From NCBI GenBank assembly GCA_021399445.1, contig JAJTUQ010000002.1, positions 7,316,001-7,380,000 on the forward strand: a DNA stretch of 64,000 nucleotides, in the 5' to 3' direction. The notes beneath the pieces are model-generated. The model saw only the letters and a program-made list of their open reading frames with translations. It had not been told where the DNA came from and ran no database searches. A program made the position numbers and the translations under genes. This DNA comes from Xylogone sp. PMI_703. Its lineage: Eukaryota > Ascomycota > Leotiomycetes. This document shows positions 54,881 through 64,000 of this stretch, in pieces (within the stretch, counting starts at the first letter, position 1; the number at the start of each line of letters is the position of its first letter).

Positions 54881-56065
54881 CTACAATTTTACCGCAGCCG
54901 TCTTGCCCTTAACAGCAATTCCACCATCTACCCAATCCTTCAATAGAGGCCTTGGTTCACCATCGTATTCAACTTTCTTCATCCATTCCTCAACAGTTTT
55001 AATCCTATTAGGCAATATACGATCCAGCATAGCATAATTTCTTCTTATATTCCCTTTGTTATCACCACTGTGCTTCCAAATATTCCAGAATCCGCTAAAA
55101 TTTTGTCTCCATGTCATTAGCGTATTATCCTTCTTATCCACCATGGTGCCAATTTTGCGATCAACTGCCTTTGGACCAGCTGGATAGTGGTTATTAAAAT
55201 AATCATCGAGATCCAGGTCTACATAAACAGCTTTCTTTCCTGTGACCTTAGTGAAGGCCGAGGCAAGATATGACCAGGTCACATGTTGCGTGGCGATCTC
55301 AAGATCCATGCCATTAGTTTCGGATTTGTGGTCAAAGATCCATCTAGCATAAGAACCAAGATCCTCTAGGTGAATGAGAGCTACTGCCCCGGTACCAAGA
55401 GGCGCTGCAAAAACGTAAGTTCCATCGGGTGCTTTTTTAGGTTGTAGGAACTCAAAGAGAAGCTCCATATATGGACCACTAGTTAGGACACTTGTTGTCA
55501 TAGGATTGCGCTGTGCAAGGAGCCAGTCTATATAGCATATCAGCGGTGGAATAGGCCATGGTTGATTCTTCAGAGCTCAATCCCCATACCTGCTACTTTT
55601 CCCTTTCCATCATAATGACCACATTTAAACTTCTCATTCCAACCTCCCTTCTTCAGAGCATAGTCAAGACTGCCCCAAATAAAGTGTTCAACGCCGCTCT
55701 CAATCGCAATTTCATAGATTATTATTCCTTATCATTAATTTAATTAGCCAAAGACATATATATTTTATCGTCTAATACTTACCCCAGTATATTTCCCCCT
55801 TTTCCCCGAGTACGTAGCCATTAGTATTAACGAATGCCAATTGCACCCCCTTAAATGCCTTACGAAGAGTCTGCTCGTTGTAGATGTCTTTGCTGACAAA
55901 CAGCTCTGTATTAGGCCAAGAAGCAATCAATTGTGCATTTTCGCTATTTGTATCCCTAGTTATGGCGCGCACGGCATACTTGCCGTCCTGGGTAAGAGCC
56001 TTGACTACAGGTATTCCTTGAGCTCCAGTTGCTCCGATAACGAGGACTGTTTTTCTAGTGCCCAT
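54881..56065 (-). CDS. NmrA-like NAD(P)-binding protein
   Basis: Atypical short-chain dehydrogenase fold of the NmrA/HSCARG family: dinucleotide-sensing regulators or reductases. The Rossmann motif opens the protein (MGTRKTVLVIGATGAQG). Next are VRAITRDTNSENAQLI and VQLAFVNTNGYV. A first intron of about 80 nt leads to YEIAIESGVEHFIWGSLD. A second, from just after GKGKVA, joins to DWLLAQRNPMTTSVLTSGPY. The substrate-like C-terminal part has VALIHLEDLGSYARWIFDH and KAVYVDLDLDDYF. About 330 residues. I chose the ATG at 56065, which starts the Rossmann fold at once; an upstream in-frame ATG at 56167 would add 34 residues of poor character. Divergent from the acyl-CoA ligase. Confidence 0.88.
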
Positions 56066-56747
56066 ATTTGAAAAAGGTGATGTAAATAAATCGTTCTTGA
56101 GACGGCAAAACTGTAAATTACGACGTAAAACTAGAGAAATTGAATTGTGTGTGATATCGGGAAGCATATTATACTACAACCACCCTCCCAAGTACCGAGA
56201 CGGCCGAGGATTTGTATCATGCACGATTATAGTATTACTTAACAAAATTAAACAACAAGTACACCGATACAGGACAAGGATTCTGTAGTTGTAGATGGCT
56301 CTGTTTAATTCCTATGTCAAAGATGGAACTTTAGCCTAGCCTAGCCTAGCCGACGACTGACCGAGGACCTGTCGGTGATCCGGCAATTCCATTTCCTGAC
56401 GTCAGGAAGCTTGTTCCATAACTAAGGGATAATAGGATAATGCTACTCATTGCAACATAAATTTAATTCTTGCTAGTACTATTATTCCCTCGGTACTTGT
56501 AGTATTATTAAACTAAAGAGGTAGATATAATTATGTAATGGAGCCATGCTGGCTCCTTTGGCGGCTAGACCATATCCTCATCTTTATTCTCGAATGTCAG
56601 GGCTATGCATGGTCATAGCGATCACTGCTACTTGAATTATTGACTTTGACGAAAACCACTATTCTGATCTCTCGAGTGTTGAACTTTAACTTGTGTATTC
56701 TCAGACTCATATCTCTTTTCTAAGTTTAGTTAGCTCGCATTATCAGA
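56066..56747. promoter_or_regulatory. Divergent promoter between NmrA-like gene and acyl-CoA ligase
   Basis: 682 bp between the two start codons. It holds a (TAGCC)n run of four units near 56335 and, just after it, a perfect 16-bp palindrome (see the separate entry). Confidence 0.5.
56393..56408. promoter_or_regulatory. Perfect 16-bp palindrome with CRE/bZIP core TGACGTCA
   Basis: TTCCTGACGTCAGGAA is its own reverse complement. Its centre TGACGTCA (56397-56404) is the full cyclic-AMP-response/ATF-type bZIP site. The site lies between two divergent genes, so it could act on either. The chance of the 8-bp core in a spacer of this length is about 1 percent. Confidence 0.6.
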
Positions 56748-58461
56748 ATGCCTACCGAATCTTCCTATTCACCTATCCATTTACCAGACTGTGATCTCTG
56801 GGATTTCTTATTCGAGCGAAAAGACAAACCATTCCCTGATGATAAAGGCAAGTGCCACAATACATTGACATCAGCTTTACTAATAATATACCCCAGTCAT
56901 TTATCACGACCCCGTCAGAAACCTGACTCATACTTATAACACTATCAAATCCACAGCAGTTAAATTTGGGCAAAGTTTAGTATCGAACTGGGGATGGAGA
57001 AAAGGAGATGTATTAGCAACATACACTCCCAATTCTATCGATTTTCCAGCGGTGATATGGGGGACCCATTGGGCTGGTGGTGTAATCTCACCAGCTAATC
57101 AGGCATATACGGCCGAGGAGTTAGCGTTCCAACTCAAGGATTCCGGAGCAAAAGGCATTGTGACACATGAGAGTGTCCTAGAAAAAGCTAAAAGAGCGGC
57201 AGTCATAGCTGGTATACCTCGAGATAGGATTCTGTTACTTGGCCCTAAAGATGCGAGTAGGACTACAAACTCCAAGCACTTCACGGATCTCGTAAATTCC
57301 GATAGCTTTACGAGCTTAATATCAAGGGTGAAGATTGATCCTAGAATGGATCTAGCGTTCTTGATGTACTCTTCTGGTACGAGCGGGTTACCGAAGGGTG
57401 TTCGATTAAGCCATTACAATATCATCGCCAACACGCTTCAGATAACAACTGTTGAAGCTGGAGTTCTATCCTGGAATGGAAATAATGATAACGGAGGAGA
57501 CCGGGTAATAGCATTCTTGCCATTCTCTCACATATATGGTCTCCAAACTCTCGTTTTCCAATCCTTTTATACAGGATTCACCCTAGTCGTTATGGATAGG
57601 TTCGAGCTAGAACAATTCTGCAAAATCGTCCAACATCATCGAGTTACATACGCTTATGTCGCCCCACCAGTTTTGTTACTTCTCAGTAAACATCCTATTG
57701 TTGATAAGTACAATATCTCCAGCCTTCGCGGGATGGTTAGCGCAGCGGCTCCACTAACAAAGGAGCTAATTCAGTCTGTGTATTCCCGCCTCCATGTCCC
57801 CGTGAAACAGGGCTTCGGTATTAGTGAGACCAGTCCCTGGACACATGTCCAAAGATGGCAAGATTGGGACACAAGCATTGGAAGTATTGGCAAACTACTC
57901 CCTAATTTGACAGTGAAATACATGTCTTCAGAGGGGGAGGAAGTCCCATGCGGAGAAGTTGGAGAATTGTGGATCAAAGGTCCGAATGTGTTTCTGGGAT
58001 ATCATAATAACCTTTCAGCAACTATGAATTGCACAACCAAGGATGGATACTTCAAGACCGGTGATATTGGATACCAAGATGCGAAAGGAAATTTTTACAT
58101 CACGGATCGATTGAAAGAGATGATCAAATACAAAGGGTTCCAGGTTGCACCGGCTGAGCTTGAGGGACTGCTTGCTTCACATCCTCACGTTGCCGATGTC
58201 GCAGTTCTTGGAGTTTGGAAGGAGGAATTGGCTTCCGAAGTTCCGAGAGCTTATGTCGTCCCGGCTTTGCATACCACTCCGGATAGTAAAACAGCAAAGG
58301 AGCTTGAGAATTGGCTTAATGAAAAAGTTTCTAGACATAAAAGGTTAAGAGGAGGTGTCCAGTGGATCGAAAAAGTCCCGAAATCTCCGAGTGGAAAGAT
58401 CCTTCGAAGGGTTTTAAAGGCGAAAGTTATGCCACAGAAGTTACTCGAGTCGAAACTGTAA
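56748..58461 (+). CDS. Peroxisomal acyl-CoA synthetase, 4-coumarate-CoA-ligase type
   Basis: ANL-superfamily enzyme that activates a carboxylic acid with ATP and CoA. Exon 1 ends FLFERKDKPFPDDK. A 49-nt intron beginning GCAAGT (56848-56896) joins it to VIYHDPVRNLTHTYNTIK, restoring the normal N-terminal family block. Core motifs are the ATP loop YSSGTSGLPKGVRLSH, the hinge YFKTGDIGYQD...YITDRLKEMIKYKGFQV and the C-terminal Lys in KSPSGKILRR. The last three residues are SKL, a peroxisomal targeting signal 1. About 555 residues, complete. Such enzymes serve beta-oxidation of fatty or aromatic acids and some secondary-metabolite pathways; the substrate is not deducible. Divergent from the NmrA-like gene. 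Confidence 0.92.
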
Positions 58462-58473
58462 TATCTTTCTGCC

Positions 58474-58565
58474 TGTTCTGGCCCATACAGCAATTGCTTC
58501 AAATATTGGTATGCGCCAACATTCCCGTATAGGAATGGGAAATATTGGCGTATGGGCTAGAACAT
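58474..58565. repeat. Imperfect long hairpin after the ligase stop codon
   Basis: TGTTCTGGCCCATAC on the left matches the inverted right end GTATGGGCTAGAACA. Inside, GCGCCAACATTCCC pairs with GGGAAATATTGGCG around the small centre GTATAGGAAT. The left arm carries about 30 extra nt. It begins 13 nt after the stop codon, so it could lie in the 3' UTR or be a small palindromic element. Confidence 0.65.
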
Positions 58566-58844
58566 GTACATTCTAGTTGTCGGGATAATGGTCCTAATAT
58601 GGTAAAAGTCAAAGAATTGGTGAATTAACTATCTTCCAATATAATTACAACATAATTTATAGTGAGAATTGCATTAGTGGAATTCGGTTTAAATTTTTTT
58701 TGAATTCTTATGCACATGTAATATATCAGGCCAATTTTCTAACATTATATTTTAAATTTAATAGTATTACACAATTTTTATGACTTTCAATATCTCTGTA
58801 TACGTGTCTTCAAAGTATAATTAGTGATAACTTAACTTTAATAT

Positions 58845-61230
58845 TCATGTTGAATATATACTAGCAGCACTCCACCTATTCTTTAATAACTCTAGACTAT
58901 GTTTCAAGACCATTAAGTCTGCGTTTGAATACTGTAGAATGCTAGCTTGACTGGTCTTGATAAATATGACTGCAGATCGATACAACAGGTGAAGAATAAA
59001 CGGTGAGACAGTCGGGCAGGGTATCGAGTCTCTAAGGTCAAAACCGGGTCCCAGTTCAACGCGGGTAAGTGATGTGGTGTAACGCGACATCATCAGGGGT
59101 AAAAATTTTCAAGCTCAGGAGGGGTTAAAGAATAATTAATCCGGTATACTGAGTATATGCTGAAAATCTATAATATATAAAGTGTAAAAGTTTTTTAAGC
59201 TTTAGAGACTTTATACATTCTATAAGTATTAACTCTGTATTATTATAATTTTGTTAATTTTATAAGCTTTATAAACTCTCAATATACTGAATATATACTT
59301 AACATATGCTTGTTCTATAGGTTTTATAGACTTTATAAACTTTATTCTATAAGCTCTGTAGACTCTGTGTACGTTGAGCATATACTCAGCATATACTCAA
59401 CGTACACAGAGCTTACAGCGATACAAAGCCTACAGAGCCTATAGAACGAGCATTTGCTGAACCATACCGGATTAACCCCATTTACCCTTCCTGAGCTTGC
59501 GCAAAAGTTTCTCCGACCCCCGCCGACATTTTGCCGAACGCGACGCGACTTACCCGCGTTGAACTGGAACCCCGGTTAAAACTCCGTGCAATTGTGGCCG
59601 TTTTCCGCGCTATGGCTTCTGCTGAAATTGCTGATTGTAGTTCCTGGTGAGTCCTTGCAAGCATCTCCTCATTGTTTGAACGGTACGATTCTTGCAAAGC
59701 CAGGAGCGCACTAGCGTTTGTCAATCAATTCGTCATGTCGAGGATTTGTCATTAATAAGAGACTGGATATAAGTTACCAGCGAGAAATTTTCGGGGCTTA
59801 CCAATAGCATGTCGCCGTCTGAGTGCAGAATTCTAAGTTCCGCACTTGGCCCTCGAAAATAGTCAAGTTAACCAGAGCAGATAGAGTACGAGAGAGTTGG
59901 ACACGCTCTTCTGAGCGAAATGCCTTGTCTACATCGAGGTCAGAGACGTGCCTGAGTACGCAACCTAGGAGATGGGTTGCTTGAGCCCATCGAGCAAAGC
60001 GACCCATCTCAAGAGAGGATGCGGATGATAGAGTATGAATCGTCTGTGGCGGTGAAGTCTGTACAGATCTACTTAGTTACAATAAGATGGGAATCGAGCT
60101 AAGATGCATACGCCTTGATCAAATGTATCATCGTCTGTACGCAGAATGTAATTTGACTTCGGATCCTCAGCCGCAAGGCTTCGCATTGGGTTACCAAGAC
60201 TGATCGATTTGTCACCTGTTAATCGCTGACTGCTAAAATAGTTCTTCAAAATTTGGATTCTAAGCAATGCACGAAGTCCAGATCAAAACAATGGTAGAAT
60301 AGTAGGACTACGTACCGATCTAATATCAAGACTGCCCACCAAACTCTCCTCCTTTCCTCCACCTCAACCCATGAGAGTGACTTATCTGCCGACAGCGTCG
60401 CTGCACGATCAATCCCCAGCGCAGCACCGTATCTCGCGCACTCACCGACAGTGAAATACGCAGAAGGATAGATCGCATGGCCAAACTCATACAACGTAAT
60501 CAGGACCCCTGCCTGCAGAATCGGCAATGTAAGTAGCCCCGCGGTCTGGACTTCTCCGTAAAATTGTTCACTGCTCGATACATATCTGTTTTACAATCTA
60601 CATTTCCGGCTGATGATGGCGGCGACCACATGATAAGCCGCATGGCAACAATTAACAAGGTGAGATCGGCGGGGTTGGTAGGTTGGCAGGCCGCTGAAAG
60701 AAATGGCGTCTGGAGATGATAGGCATCCAAACATGAACATTGTTAAAATAACTAGCGCATATACACCGGATACTGGCGGAGTCCCCAGCCAAGTCACTGA
60801 GGTATGATGGAGCCAGAACATTGGCGCGAGGGAGCTCGAATTGATACTGTTGGAAGACATTGGCATCCAGGAAGTAGACGTGCGGGAAGACGAAGGTTCC
60901 CAAGTGTTGTTGCGGTGACCGTAGGCCAATGTCTTTCGCAAGCGTCGCCGACTCTATGACATGATGGTCGTCAAGAGTATGGAGCATATTCTGTCGATTC
61001 TGTAGTGGCGAGCTTGCAGTTGGATACTCACAGTGCAGGCAGTTTCCAGCGGCGGAGATTTTAGACAATTATGCACGCAATTCATATCTTCCTACTTCCC
61101 CAATCAAGCAATGACATACCTAGCGCAGAATGAGCACCGGGGAAGCATCTTGTCGCATTTCTTCCTGCGCTGTGTGCAGCGAATGCAAACTCTATGCGCC
61201 TGGTCAGTAGGAAACATGATAGTACGATAT
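58845..61230 (-). pseudogene. Zn2Cys6 transcription factor pseudogene, split by a transposable element
   Basis: Pieces in order give a whole zinc-cluster regulator. The cluster is CIRCTQRRKKC then CSFC (near 61110-61195). Next come FVFPHVYFLDANVFQQYQFE, FNNVHVWMPIISRRHFFQR, DLTLLIVAMRLIMWSPP and LPILQAGVLITLYEFGHAIY. The Fungal_trans core is EERRRVWWAVLILDRY, then MGRFARWAQATHLLGCVLR and ASALLALQESYRSNNEEML. The frame is broken at least three times: at the junction after CSFCAR, near 60690 before PADLTLL, and near 60570 before QFYGEV. A 536-bp element (59042-59577) then sits inside the coding sequence; beyond it the C-terminus resumes as PTVSPFILHLLYRSAVIFI and LELLKNRWSAASIY. Not expected to make a working protein. 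Confidence 0.75.
59042..59577. mobile_element. Nonautonomous inverted-repeat (fold-back) element
   Basis: 536 bp with terminal inverted repeats of about 31 bp: left AACCGGGTCCCAGTTCAACG and right, inverted, AACCGGGGTTCCAGTTCAAC, both continuing GCGGGTAAGT. Both arms contain subterminal GGGGTTAA blocks near a (C/T)ATA(C/T)TGA-like motif. The centre is a large imperfect palindrome built of CTCTGTAGACTCTGTGTACG and ACTCAACGTACACAGAGC units. No ORF. It interrupts the Zn2Cys6 pseudogene between ARSF and DLRDS, with TT on both sides as the likely minimal target duplication. A rearranged copy is at 54446-54690. Confidence 0.8.
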
Positions 61231-62105
61231 GGGAGAAGAGCTGCAGACCTGCGATGGCGGGCGCCCCTGCAGAATTTATCGCCAACTTACTAGCATAAGT
61301 AGCTGCTAAACTTCCTGCATCCTAGTGTAACGTACTTTAAAATAAACGTGCATCCGCCCCTGCATCCTCCCTTGCGACAACAGCCCTACTCACAGATCAT
61401 CTCAATACAATTTCAACATACCTACTGGGCATTGAAAACAGTGTGATTGCCATCACTTGGTCAGCCGATAGCTAGAGTGGCCCTTGGGATTCGTTTCGTC
61501 GGCATAAGAGAACATCATTGTCATCAACGTCACCGTTTGTAGCCACTAAGCAGAGAAAGGCAGTGGAAATGGGGTATATTGCAAGGAAGAGTCCGCACAG
61601 TCTGCACCGAAATTTGCTGATCCCCTGTTATCTCAAATGTCAAGTCGGTCAGGTTTAGATAATAGTAAACTGGAGGAAGCCGAGCTTTTTTTACCACGGG
61701 AGGCAGTTCCCAAAAGCATTATGCATAATACCATAGATACTTGCGATGATCTCCTATATGACATCAATCGCAAGGCGAGCCAAGATATTACAGAGCTTTG
61801 TTCTAGTTTTTGATATATAACCAGGTTTCCCTGTTGTATATTGAGCTTCTTAGGAAATAAAGGTGAGATAGAAAGATTGCCAGGATTAATATGTATACTC
61901 TAAAGAGTGGAAAAGGTTATATACATAATATTTTAACAAGTGATAAGGTTACAGGGACAGGTAAAGACAGGTACAATCTTCAAATTAATGATACCATGCT
62001 CAAAGATTTCACCTGCCCCCGCTGAACGTAAACACTATCAATCAATCAACCAATCAATCAATCAATCACAACTCTTTCTATTCTAATTCAGAAAATTTTC
62101 TCAGA
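61231..62105. other. Intergenic, no gene seen
   Basis: Upstream of the pseudogene and downstream of the PLP enzyme. Contains a short (ATCA)n run at about 62036-62068. No coding signal was recognised. Confidence 0.5.
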
Positions 62106-63610
62106 CTAGTATTTCTCACTAGACTCCTTATACTCAAGATTTCGAACCCTCTCACAGAGCTTTTTAAGAACCTCAGCTCCATATATGAAGTCATCTAAAT
62201 CAAGGTATATCTCCGCTGAAAAACGCGTAAACCATGCCCCTTCATAAAACATAATTGCTACGTAGCAATTATATTCCTCCACAAGCTCACGATTCATGAA
62301 ATCTGTCGCTGCCGATATATCTCCCCTCGGAATTGATCCTGAAGTGTTCGGTTCATCGTCTGAGGTAACGGATAATGGCAACCAAACGTTTGCAAAATTC
62401 ACTCTAGACCTGTTTCCTACAGTTAGAGGCTTTGTCCCTAAAATCTCTGAAATTATCTTTTCTCCTTTCTCAGCTAGCTCAAATCGATATGTACGGATCT
62501 TTTCTGCTCCTCCACAGATCTCATCTCGGAATTTGAGCGCGGCTGGAATGCAAAGTATTGGTGCAGTATCTATTGTTCCAGTATATTCAAATTGGGCTGC
62601 AAAGATATTTTTGATATCAGAAACGGGCATTGGATTGAATATTAATTTTTGACTATCCTTATTAAGAGGAATAAAGCCGTGGGATGTCGGTATTGAAGAG
62701 CGCATTAAGTGCTGGTTTCTGAAAGGAACATAAAAAACGGCGCAGGCACGGGGGACGAAGAGCCACCTAAATAGTATGTTCAGCTACATTCATTTTTCTC
62801 AAGAATATTAGCTCCTTACTTGTGGCAATTAGTCACCAGGAAGTCAGGTTGAAAAGACCCAATATTTAGGGGTATATGACCTATACCATGCGCAGCGTCG
62901 ATCAAACTCAGCACACTGAAATCGCGACATACTTGTGATAGTCTTTCAAATGGCATTCTCATCCCTGGCATGCTAATAATAGTGTCAAATATTGCTATCC
63001 TTACTGACGATCCATGCTCTTCCAGTGTATCACGAAATCGCCGAATTATGTCGTCATCAGAGATGGGACAAGATATCTTTACCTCCACTGCCTGCACTGG
63101 TGTAGATTCAACAAGATATTGCAATGTCTTTTCTATCGCCCCATAGATAGTTGTGAAATATACAATCTTGTCACCTGGCTTGAACGTGAAGTTGCGCAGG
63201 ACGGTGTTTATCCCAGTCGTTGCATTAGGTACAATAACTAATTCATCTGTAGCAACATTAAGCACGTTGGCTAATGTGGCACGAATTTCATTTAATCTTC
63301 TAGGGAAAGTGTAACGTATAAATTTATCAGGCTTTGCCTCAGCCTCATCTTGAAAGGACCGTAGTGCAGTTTGGACCGGACGAGGATGAGACCCGTAAGC
63401 TCCTGTAAATTGAAATAAGTTTTCGTCTTATACAGTTTGAATAAAATTGCAAGTACCTTGATTCAAATTAATATAGTCATCATCAAATAGAAAGTGTGCC
63501 CTCCTCATTTCTTTGCCGAATGGAATTGCCTGCTCTAAATCAGACATGTTGTTCTGAACACTGGTATGATGGTTTCCGTCTTTGTTATAATATCTGTCTA
63601 GGAAGTCCAA
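62106..63610 (-). CDS. PLP-dependent class V aminotransferase-fold enzyme, Egt2/LolT-like
   Basis: Cysteine-desulfurase-fold enzyme annotated in fungi as isopenicillin-N-epimerase-like; the group includes LolT and the ergothioneine C-S lyase Egt2. The start at 63610 precedes PFGKEMRRAHFLFDDDYINL. Splicing an intron of about 55 nt joins NLNQG to AYGSHPRPVQTALRSFQ. Further motifs are KPDKFIRYTFPRRLNEIRA, VIVPNATTGINTVLRNFTF, AIFDTIISMPGMRMPFERL and DAAHGIGHIPLNIGSFQPD. The PLP Lys is in [20 protein letters not shown], restored across a second intron of about 55 nt. The C-terminus includes VAIMFYEGAWFTRFSAEIYL. About 465 residues, intact. Egt2 relatives usually read NHG where this has NQG. The substrate is not settled. 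Confidence 0.82.
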
Positions 63611-64000
63611 AACATTGATTATCAGAACTGGTTTAGCAGATATACATTACCAGTCTACTTAAGGTGTCGCAGTTGTGGCGCCTCCAATGCATATGTGGCG
63701 GTGCAGACGGAGTCTCTCCAAAGCACACGGTTGCGGGACCCCTGGGCATTATTACATAAGAAAAGTTAGGTAATAATTCATGCGAGACTTCCTGTTCAAG
63801 TGGGCATGTTTTTCACTTAATGATCTATGGGGATTACAACACATAATATGCGCTGGGAAAGGTTATGAAAAGCTGAAGTAATCAGTATTTTATGAGATTC
63901 AGTATCAGTACTACTCAGAAGCCACAAGTAAACGACAATACATAGTTTAATTTTTAGATAATATTTCTTTGATCTTGATTTAGAAGACAATTTGAGTGCC
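63611..64000. other. Intergenic, no gene seen
   Basis: Upstream region of the PLP enzyme to the end of the window. No coding or RNA signal was recognised. Confidence 0.5.

Noticed and set aside
51776..58461. Zn2Cys6, NmrA-like and acyl-CoA ligase genes as a secondary-metabolite cluster
   Set aside because: No backbone enzyme (PKS, NRPS, terpene synthase), P450 or transporter is present in the window, so cluster status is not supported beyond simple adjacency.
62036..62068. (ATCA)n run as a possible regulatory array or CRISPR-like repeat
   Set aside because: It is a simple tetranucleotide microsatellite without spacers; fungi have no CRISPR arrays.

Overview
The window comes from a filamentous ascomycete (Pezizomycotina). 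Most genes are split by short spliceosomal introns of about 45-110 nt with GT..AG ends and CTAAC/CTAAT-like branch sites. Several families are characteristic of these fungi: Zn2Cys6/Fungal_trans regulators, BIM1-like (X325) proteins, MARVEL proteins, GPI-anchored phospholipase B, and NmrA-like and Egt2-like enzymes. The style fits Leotiomycetes, but the genus cannot be read from the sequence. Coordinates are outer CDS limits; exon joins were worked out by eye.

Left part (0-13 kb): an aldo/keto reductase of the pyridoxal reductase type (-), a Fungal_trans_2-like orphan regulator (+), a Fungal_trans regulator without a visible zinc cluster (-), a secreted type B carboxylesterase (+), a D-Ala-D-Ala-ligase-like ATP-grasp protein (+) tail to tail with an amidohydrolase (-), and an intron-containing tRNA-Ile(AAU).

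Copper block (13.0-18.7 kb): two different BIM1-like/X325 GPI-anchored proteins transcribed divergently, then a Ctr-family copper transporter, divergent from a ferric/cupric reductase. Together these would cover surface copper capture, Cu(II) to Cu(I) reduction and Cu(I) uptake. This is the most coherent functional unit in the window.

Middle (18.7-31 kb): a dihydropyrimidinase, a Zn2Cys6 regulator, a candidate small secreted protein, a PH-domain protein, and about 4 kb of repeat-bearing intergenic DNA.

Middle right (31-50 kb): a fusion of about fifteen C2H2 fingers to a DEDDh-type exonuclease, glycyl-tRNA synthetase (dual start, two microexons), chorismate synthase, a decayed three-finger zinc protein, a Cys-rich single-pass membrane protein, an HNH-nuclease pseudogene, a MARVEL-domain protein and a phospholipase B.

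Right part (50-64 kb): an ET79/aegerolysin-like beta-sandwich protein, a short MITE-like element, a Zn2Cys6 regulator, an NmrA-like protein divergent from a peroxisomal (SKL-ended) 4CL-like acyl-CoA ligase with a perfect bZIP palindrome between them, a Zn2Cys6 pseudogene split by a 536-bp inverted-repeat element, and an Egt2/LolT-like PLP enzyme.
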